DNA of 27,375 bases from positions 1 through 27,375 of the forward strand of contig JAEWST010000072.1 in assembly GCA_023398105.1 (NCBI GenBank), written 5' to 3'. The translations under genes were made by a program, and so were the position numbers. Of this stretch, positions 22,359 to 27,375 are shown piece after piece. Numbering within the stretch: position 1 is the first letter of the stretch; every line of letters starts with the position of its first letter. The notes below the pieces were generated by a model. It searched no databases. It saw only the letters and a program-made list of their open reading frames with translations, and had not been told where the DNA came from. This DNA is from Bacillota bacterium (GTDB lineage: Bacteria; Bacillota; Clostridia; Acetivibrionales; DSM-1351).

Positions 22359-22874
22359 ATGAAATTGGTTAGTCCAAACCCGGAGCTGGAGCAGGCTTAT
22401 TTGGATTACATCTCCGAGTGGGAGAAAATAGAAGAGGAAATCGTTCCCTATGCGGCCCGCAGAGAAGGCTTAAGCTACAGCGAACTATTATCCAGATGGG
22501 AATTTGAGTCAACTGAGATGGTACGTGATAAAGGGTTGGTTCCTGCGTCTTTGTTTTTCTATATGGATAATGATAATAGGATGATAGGTGCGCTTCATAT
22601 ACGTCATGAGCTTAATGAGTACCTTATGAATTATGGTGGACATATTGGTTATGGAATCAGACCCCAAGAACGAAAAAAAGGGCATGCCGTAAAAATGCTG
22701 GGGATGTCATTGCCTTTGGCAAAGGAATTAGGTCTGGATAGGGTGCTTGTCTGTTGTGATAAGATCAATATGGGTTCAGCCAGGACTATTATAAAAAATG
22801 GCGGAATTCTTGAGAATGAACAGGAACTTAAAAATGAAATAGTCCAGCGATATTGGATAAATCTTGGAGAATAG
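22359..22874 (+). CDS. GNAT-family acetyltransferase
   Basis: A 171-residue GNAT protein. RHELNEYLMNYGGHIGYGIRPQERKKGHAVKML contains the acetyl-CoA loop (R/QxxGxA equivalent), followed by VLVCCDKINMGSARTIIKNGG, the usual C-terminal N-x-x-S segment. The layout fits the YhhY/YkkB-like type of Firmicute acetyltransferase; the substrate is unknown. ATG 22359 is chosen; a GTG immediately before it is in frame. GTGAGGAATA is the binding site. Confidence 0.87.
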   Translation: MKLVSPNPELEQAYLDYISEWEKIEEEIVPYAARREGLSYSELLSRWEFESTEMVRDKGLVPASLFFYMDNDNRMIGALHIRHELNEYLMNYGGHIGYGIRPQERKKGHAVKMLGMSLPLAKELGLDRVLVCCDKINMGSARTIIKNGGILENEQELKNEIVQRYWINLGE

Positions 22875-22968
22875 CTCATGATTGGCTATAATAATAGAAG
22901 AGAAAGTAAGAAGTAAGCTTTTAAAACAACATAGAGAGAATATTATCAATTGCTTGAAAGGAAACACT

Positions 22969-23775
22969 ATGAAAAATTATACTGAGCTCCGCCTAGCCGT
23001 GTTGATTGACGCGGAGAATGTGCCTTATGGTAATGTCAAGGGAATCATTGAGGAAATTGCCAAGTATGGTATTCCAACCATCAAGCGTATTTATGGAGAC
23101 TGGACCAAACCAAATGTCTCAGGCTGGAAGAACGTGCTGCTTGAAAATGCCATTACACCAATCCAGCAGTACAGTTATACTTCAGGGAAAAATTCCTCGG
23201 ATTCGGCTATGATTATTGATGCTATGGACATTCTTTATTCCGATCAGGTCGAGGGTTTCTGTATAGTGTCCAGTGACAGTGACTTTACCCGATTGGTTAT
23301 TCGCCTTAGAGAAGCGGGTATGAAGGTTTTTGGTATTGGGGAGCGGAAAACTCCCAATCCCTTTATTGTGGCGTGCGATAAATTTACCTATCTTGAGATC
23401 ATTAGCAGTATCCCCAGTCAACCGGCTGAGGCTGAAGAACCACATAAAGGAGGAGTCAAGAGGGTTAATAGGAGTCCTATCAGCAAGATAGGAGAAGATG
23501 TGATTAACCTCATTGCCTCATCCATCTCCGATGTGGCTGATGAAAACGGATGGGCATTTTTAGCGGATGTTGGCAACCTGATCCAGAAAAAGCAACCCGA
23601 TTTTGATGCTCGAAATTTCGGGTTTGCCAAGCTTACACCCCTCATAAAAACACTTAAGCGTTTTGAAATAGATGAAAGAGATTCTAACAACAGTCGGATC
23701 AAGCATATTTATGTCCGGATCAGAGAAAAAATTCCGGAATCCGCTAATAAAAGACGCAATTATGATAAAGGATAA
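22969..23775 (+). CDS. NYN-domain protein with OST-HTH-like C-terminus
   Basis: A 268-residue protein. The NYN (PIN-like RNase) domain covers about residues 8-147: VLIDAENVPYGN with D14 and N17, SSDSAMIIDAMD with D78, and SSDSDFTRL with D103 and D105 are the acidic metal-binding residues. The C-terminal 170-260 stretch (GWAFLADVGNLIQKKQPDFD, LTPLIKTLKRFEID) is an OST-HTH/LOTUS-like RNA-binding module. It probably acts as an RNase or RNA-binding protein. The ATG at 22969 has GAAAGGA upstream; the frame further up is not conserved-looking. Base composition here is higher in GC than in the cassettes. Confidence 0.88.
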   Translation: MKNYTELRLAVLIDAENVPYGNVKGIIEEIAKYGIPTIKRIYGDWTKPNVSGWKNVLLENAITPIQQYSYTSGKNSSDSAMIIDAMDILYSDQVEGFCIVSSDSDFTRLVIRLREAGMKVFGIGERKTPNPFIVACDKFTYLEIISSIPSQPAEAEEPHKGGVKRVNRSPISKIGEDVINLIASSISDVADENGWAFLADVGNLIQKKQPDFDARNFGFAKLTPLIKTLKRFEIDERDSNNSRIKHIYVRIREKIPESANKRRNYDKG

Positions 23776-23793
23776 CTATCAGGAGGTATCTGC

Positions 23794-24720
23794 ATGTGGT
23801 TCTTCATGGGTCTTGCTGTAATCCTGATTGTTTTATTTCTTATCTGTAATTATTTTTATAAAATGGCAGTCTGTAGCGGTAAAAAGCCATTTTTGAAAGG
23901 GAACAAGGATGTTCCCGAAACCTTTCTGGGCGGGATTTGGGTTGAAGGAAAGGAATGGCTGGATAAGGTAGATAAAGCGCATTTTACTCTTAAGAGTCAG
24001 GACAGTCTGAAGCTTGAGGCGTTTCTAATACCCTCCAGCAATGCCGATCAAAAAGTATTTGTGGTCATGGCCCATGGCTATAACAGTAAAGGCATGGACC
24101 TGGGCGCTTATGCGAAATTTTTTAATGAGGAACTTAATTTCAACGTTTTGGCACCGGACGACAGGGGACATGGGCAAAGCGAGGGCAAGTGCATTGGCTT
24201 TGGATGGCCTGATCGTTTGGATTTAATGGATTGGATAAAATTTCTCATAAAAACCTATGGTCAGGATATCAGAATTTTGCTCTTTGGTGTATCCATGGGA
24301 GGCGCTACAGTTCTGATGCTGAGTGGAGAAGACTTACCTCCCAATGTTAAAGCCATCGTTTCCGACTGTTCCTATACATCGGCAATGGATGTGCTTACCT
24401 ATCAGCTGAAACGCCAATTTGCACTTCCGTCCTTTCCCATTATGACTGTTACCAACCTTATCGCAAAGCTTCGGGCAGGATACTTTTTAAGTGAGGCTTC
24501 CGCTTTGAAGCAGGTTAAGAAGAGTAAGCTGCCTATTCTATTTATACATGGTGAGGATGACACCTTTGTTCCTTTTGAGATGGTCAACCGGTTATATGAA
24601 GCCTGCAAGTCCGATAAAAAGCTCTTTACTGTTGCAGGAGCGAGGCATGGTGAATCGCTGATTATGGACAATGATGGTTATCGTGAAACTGTTAAGGAAT
24701 TCATCAGAAGCACATTGTGA
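23794..24720 (+). CDS. Membrane-anchored alpha/beta hydrolase
   Basis: A 308-residue protein with an N-terminal membrane helix (about residues 3-22) and an alpha/beta hydrolase domain. It has MAHGYNSKG (oxyanion region), PDDRGHGQSEG, the elbow FGVSMGG with nucleophile S167, an acid in HGEDDTFVP and His in GARHGES. It matches the YqkD/Bem46-like serine hydrolases of Firmicutes. The substrate is unknown. AGGAGG is nine bases before the ATG, and the gene starts 18 bases after the NYN gene, so they likely share a transcript. Confidence 0.9.
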   Translation: MWFFMGLAVILIVLFLICNYFYKMAVCSGKKPFLKGNKDVPETFLGGIWVEGKEWLDKVDKAHFTLKSQDSLKLEAFLIPSSNADQKVFVVMAHGYNSKGMDLGAYAKFFNEELNFNVLAPDDRGHGQSEGKCIGFGWPDRLDLMDWIKFLIKTYGQDIRILLFGVSMGGATVLMLSGEDLPPNVKAIVSDCSYTSAMDVLTYQLKRQFALPSFPIMTVTNLIAKLRAGYFLSEASALKQVKKSKLPILFIHGEDDTFVPFEMVNRLYEACKSDKKLFTVAGARHGESLIMDNDGYRETVKEFIRSTL

Positions 24721-24798
24721 GATTTATCGTCAAAAAAGCATGGACAAGTCAATGAGTCTGAGATATAATGTGGAAAATCATATATCACTTAATAATAA

Positions 24799-24923
24799 AA
24801 CAGAGCAGGTATTTGCGCGTGAAGTGTTAGAGAATGGGAGTAGAGTCTCTAAACGAAGAGCAAAGGAACAATCAATGATTTGATTATCCCTGAGGCTCGC
24901 GGTGCAATACTGCATCCACTGTT
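24799..24923 (+). ncRNA. THF (tetrahydrofolate) riboswitch aptamer
   Basis: The sequence follows the THF-I aptamer layout. P1 is AACAG (24799-24803) with CTGTT (24919-24923), then the conserved AGAGCAG. P2 is GTATT (24809-24813)/AATAC (24906-24910) plus CGCG (24816-24819)/CGCG (24898-24901). GTGAAGTGT follows, and the strongly conserved 3' segment is CGCGGTGCAATACTGCATCC. An inner hairpin TTAGAG/CTCTAA and a small extra hairpin AATCA/TGATT enlarge it to about 125 bases. It precedes a folate S-component gene, the expected target. Confidence 0.85.
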
Positions 24924-24973
24924 GCTAGATCTTCTTTCTTTTAGTAGCAGCATGGATAAAAAAGAAAGGAGAT
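24921..24973 (+). promoter_or_regulatory. Riboswitch expression platform hiding the ribosome binding site
   Basis: ATCTTCTTTCTTTT (24929-24942) pairs over 14 bp (one G-T) with AAAAGAAAGGAGAT (24960-24973), which contains the AAAGGAG of the downstream gene. A competing stem GTTGCTA (24921-24927)/TAGCAGC (24945-24951) would use the 3' strand of P1. Ligand-stabilised P1 should therefore favour the stem that hides the binding site, turning translation off (inference). Confidence 0.65.
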
Positions 24974-24983
24974 ATAAAACATC

Positions 24984-25772
24984 ATGGAAAACAAATCATC
25001 GGAGTCGCATGTCACACGAAAAATAATCCAGACAGCCCTGTTCATCGGCCTCGCGCTGGCAGTACGCAATTTCAGTACTATGATCTATTTTCTGGGAGCA
25101 CCTGGGATGCGTATAAGCTTCTCACCCATCTTTTCAAGGATGCCTGCATTACTTTTCGGGCCCTTCTATGGTGGGCTTGCTGCGGGAATTATGGATATAA
25201 TGGCCTTTTTACTGAAACCGGAAGGTGCATACATTCCTCTTTTAACGCTTACTGCAATTCTTGACGGCGTTATAGTTGGGCTATTATGGAGGGGACTTAA
25301 GAAGGTTGATAGTGCAAAAATCCAACGGGGACTTTGGATAGGCTTCATAACTATTGGTGTAGTAGGTCTTTTTAATTATATTAACACACAGTTTTTCCCT
25401 CTTTCTCCAGTCACTCAAGCTATTGACGCCATCGGCAAAAATAAGGGCTTTCTTGATTTAGGATTGTTAGCAGTCTCACTGGTGGGGTTGATATTGCTCA
25501 CTATAAACTACGCCGTTCAAAAGAAATTCCCCAACGCTCCACTCCATAAACACTATTTAAAGCTCCTTTTAACCTTTGGTTCGGCAGGCTTAACGGTGAC
25601 TACCTTAAATACCGGCATCCTGCAGCTCTTTATCCCTGAGCTCGGAAAGGTTGGATTCGTACTGTTTTTAATCCCGCGCCTTGTAAAGGAAAGCTTTATG
25701 ATGGTGATATTAAGCTACCTTGCAGCATTTTTACTTTCCATTTATGACCGGCTGATAAAGGACAGAACATGA
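24984..25772 (+). CDS. folT: Folate ECF transporter S component (FolT-like)
   Basis: A 262-residue integral membrane protein. The first 110 residues are the S-component core: ALAVRNFSTMIYFLGAPGMRISFSPIFSRMPALLFGPFYGGLAAGIMDI is the typical helix 1-3 region with the AxxxA-type docking helices. The complete protein has about six to seven helices and is longer than the usual 170-200-residue S component. A THF riboswitch upstream points to folate as substrate. It would work with a shared EcfAA'T energising module encoded elsewhere. The start at 24984 follows AAAGGAG by 12 bases. Confidence 0.88.
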   Translation: MENKSSESHVTRKIIQTALFIGLALAVRNFSTMIYFLGAPGMRISFSPIFSRMPALLFGPFYGGLAAGIMDIMAFLLKPEGAYIPLLTLTAILDGVIVGLLWRGLKKVDSAKIQRGLWIGFITIGVVGLFNYINTQFFPLSPVTQAIDAIGKNKGFLDLGLLAVSLVGLILLTINYAVQKKFPNAPLHKHYLKLLLTFGSAGLTVTTLNTGILQLFIPELGKVGFVLFLIPRLVKESFMMVILSYLAAFLLSIYDRLIKDRT

Positions 25773-26464
25773 ACAACTCCGCTTCCTTAGATGCCTTTCA
25801 GCTTAAGCTGGTTGCCATTTCTGCCATGCTTATGGACCATGTGGGAGCCGTATTCTTCCCGCATATTCTTGTATTTCGGATGGTGGGAAGGCTGGCAGCA
25901 CCTATTTTTGCTTTTTTCATTGCAGAAGGATACTTGAAAACACGCAGTGTTAAGAGGTATGGGGGCAGGCTCTTGTTTTTTGCCCTTATCAGCATGATCC
26001 CTTACAGCCTGGTCTTTGAAAATTCCCCATTTAATATCTTGTTTGATCTTTTCCTCGGGCTTATGGTCATTCATTATTCCCAGAAGCTCAATAAGGAATA
26101 TCAGAAATGGGGGCTGGTGATTGCTGCAGCATGTATAGCCATTCTCCTTCAAACCGACGGAAGGATGGGAATAAGCACACTGGTGTATCTGTTCTATCGA
26201 TTCCGGGAGGACAGGCCTTCTCTAATTAAGGGAATGGCAATTCTTTATTTGGGAGTACCCATGGTTTATACGTTGTATGACCTGGCAGCAGAACCGGGTT
26301 TCCTGTCCAATCATTTGTTGACCTGGTTGATGCCCCTATCACTACTGGCTCTTTTGCTGATATTCCAATATAATGGAGAGCGGGGGAAGAGTCTGAAGTA
26401 TTGGTTTTATACTTTTTACCCGGGGCACTTAATCCTCATATATGCCCTGACATACCTATTATAA
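25769..26464 (+). CDS. TraX-family membrane protein
   Basis: A 231-residue TraX-family protein. The hallmarks are FQLKLVAISAMLMDHVGAVFFP, RLAAPIFAFFIAEGYLKTRSV, and the C-terminal YWFYTFYPGHLILIY (conserved YPxHL). About seven membrane helices are visible. F-plasmid TraX N-acetylates pilin; most chromosomal Firmicute members have unknown roles, so no conjugation function is implied. It overlaps the folT-like gene by four bases (ATGA), so it is translationally coupled and presumably under the same riboswitch. Confidence 0.9.
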   Translation: MNNSASLDAFQLKLVAISAMLMDHVGAVFFPHILVFRMVGRLAAPIFAFFIAEGYLKTRSVKRYGGRLLFFALISMIPYSLVFENSPFNILFDLFLGLMVIHYSQKLNKEYQKWGLVIAAACIAILLQTDGRMGISTLVYLFYRFREDRPSLIKGMAILYLGVPMVYTLYDLAAEPGFLSNHLLTWLMPLSLLALLLIFQYNGERGKSLKYWFYTFYPGHLILIYALTYLL

Positions 26465-26551
26465 AAACAATGATATAAACAGACTATAAGGTGTAAATAA
26501 AAAGATATTTGGCAAGTAAAGGCTGGTAATGAAAAATGGAGGGTTGCATAA

Positions 26552-27244
26552 TTGGAGATCAATATTTTGCATCTCATTGAAGGTGCTAAAAAAGCTACGG
26601 GCTTAACCGTCATTATTGATGTGTTCAGAGCGTTTTCTGTTGCGTGTTATGCTTACAGTAACGGAGCTTCCGCGATTCTTCCGGTTGGAAAGCTGGAGGA
26701 AGCCTACGCTATTAAAGAAGAGCATCCCGATTTCATTCTGATGGGTGAAAGACTTGGACGCATTCAACAGGGCTTTAACTTTGGTAATTCACCGGCTCAG
26801 ATTGAAAAGGTGGATTTTACAGGTAAGACTCTCGTACACACCACCAGTGCCGGAACACAGGGAATCGTAAATGCGGTTCATGCCGACGAGATTATTACGG
26901 GAAGCTTTGTCAATGCGAAGGCCATCTCCCGGTATATTAAAGAAAGAAACCCCGGCAAGGTATCACTGGTTTGCATGGGGGATGAGGGTATAAAAGAAAA
27001 TCAGGAAGATACCTATTGTGCGCAATATATCACAAGCCTATTACAAGGCGCTGGCTTTGATCTTGAATCCATGAAGGAACAATTGAAACAGGAGGGCGGA
27101 AGAAGATTCTTTGACCCTAAGAATTCTGACTGGAGCCCGGAAGGTGATTTTCATCTGGCCATGGCCTTTAACCGGTTTGACTTTGTTTTAAAAGCAGAAA
27201 AAAATGAAGATGGGCTCATTCATCTAATCAAGATGAATATATAA
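26552..27244 (+). CDS. 2-phosphosulfolactate phosphatase family protein (ComB-like)
   Basis: A 230-residue ComB-family protein. The conserved blocks are VIIDVFRAFSVACYAYSNGAS, LMGERLGRIQQGFNFGNSP, and LVHTTSAGTQGIV. In methanogens ComB removes phosphate from 2-phosphosulfolactate during coenzyme M synthesis; in Clostridia the substrate is not established. The TTG at 26552 is the start, with GGAGGG eight bases upstream and the family's N-terminal strand beginning right after. A strong terminator follows the stop. Confidence 0.88.
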   Translation: MEINILHLIEGAKKATGLTVIIDVFRAFSVACYAYSNGASAILPVGKLEEAYAIKEEHPDFILMGERLGRIQQGFNFGNSPAQIEKVDFTGKTLVHTTSAGTQGIVNAVHADEIITGSFVNAKAISRYIKERNPGKVSLVCMGDEGIKENQEDTYCAQYITSLLQGAGFDLESMKEQLKQEGGRRFFDPKNSDWSPEGDFHLAMAFNRFDFVLKAEKNEDGLIHLIKMNI

Positions 27245-27249
27245 AAGAA

Positions 27250-27289
27250 GGGGCTGTCTCAAAATAAACTTTGAGATAGCTCCTTTTTT
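27250..27289 (+). terminator. Rho-independent terminator
   Basis: GGGGCTGTCTCAAA (27250-27263) pairs with TTTGAGATAGCTCC (27270-27283) over 14 bp with two G-T pairs, followed by six T. It lies five bases after the ComB-like stop codon. The GGGGCTGTCTCAAA end also resembles termini of some Firmicute insertion sequences, so it could have come from one. Confidence 0.8.
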
Positions 27290-27375
27290 CTGCCTAAAAA
27301 CACAAAAGACGGGTCCAAAAGACTCGTCAAATGCGGTAGAATATAGTTGTGAAGCCGATATTACTACAACAAGAC

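Noticed and set aside
23182..23702. Minus-strand open frames over the NYN gene
   Set aside because: They are shadows of a well-supported plus-strand gene and have no binding sites or recognisable domains.

Overview
The window looks like a stretch of AT-rich Firmicute (probably Clostridia) chromosome. Nearly every gene has a strong AGGAGG-type ribosome binding site, GTG and TTG starts occur, several products are lipoproteins, and a THF-type riboswitch precedes a folate ECF S-component gene. All genes I accept lie on the + strand. No integrase, transposase, tRNA or rRNA gene is visible.

Positions 1 to about 19,400 read as an integron-like gene-cassette array. Small, unrelated, single-orientation genes are separated by GC-rich imperfect palindromes. 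These sites open with an (R)YYYAAC-type core (often ..TAACAATGCTTTTACG) and close with ..CGTAAAACCGGGACGTTAG, so the outer arms pair as attC R''/R' and L''/L' boxes. Intact or nearly intact copies lie at 216-378, 1418-1553, 2341-2477, 3257-3437, 4277-4458, 6213-6419, 7906-8001 and 17022-17113, with a degenerate one at 10421-10506. Half-sites and remnants lie at 9558, 10528, 12661, 12738, 14055, 17984, 18498 and 19368. The site polarity (RYYYAAC first, GTTRRRY last, gene upstream of its own site) is that of an ordinary array whose integrase would lie to the left, outside the window. Complete sites cluster on the left and vestiges on the right, as expected if the older end is on the right.

Two features go beyond ordinary attC sites. 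First, the 5' end of a cassette is complementary to the bases just before its own attC for up to about 19-20 bp, far beyond the 7-bp core (best in the cassettes at 372-1424 and 2471-3263). Second, short hairpins with a conserved RTCCRY loop and a covarying stem sit 22-27 bases before, and sometimes 18-19 bases after, the attC site.

Cassette cargo: a DUF3788/Cys-rich protein; an unrecognised protein; a Phd/Doc toxin-antitoxin pair; a methyltransferase; small membrane proteins and lipoproteins; a C_GCAxxG_C_C protein; a flavodoxin-ferredoxin fusion; a P-loop kinase; acetyltransferases; a nucleotidyltransferase; a LUD protein; two cupins; a SUFU-domain protein; a C39-like protease; a broken arylamine N-acetyltransferase; a DUF4184 protein; an APH-like kinase; and a flavodoxin.

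From about 19,990 to 22,870 there are more small accessory genes (alpha/beta hydrolase, ArsR fragment, VOC protein, membrane proteins, GNAT) with no site remnants. From 22,969 the sequence looks like ordinary chromosome: a NYN-domain protein, an alpha/beta hydrolase, a THF riboswitch with folT-like and TraX-family genes, and a ComB-family phosphatase closed by a strong terminator.
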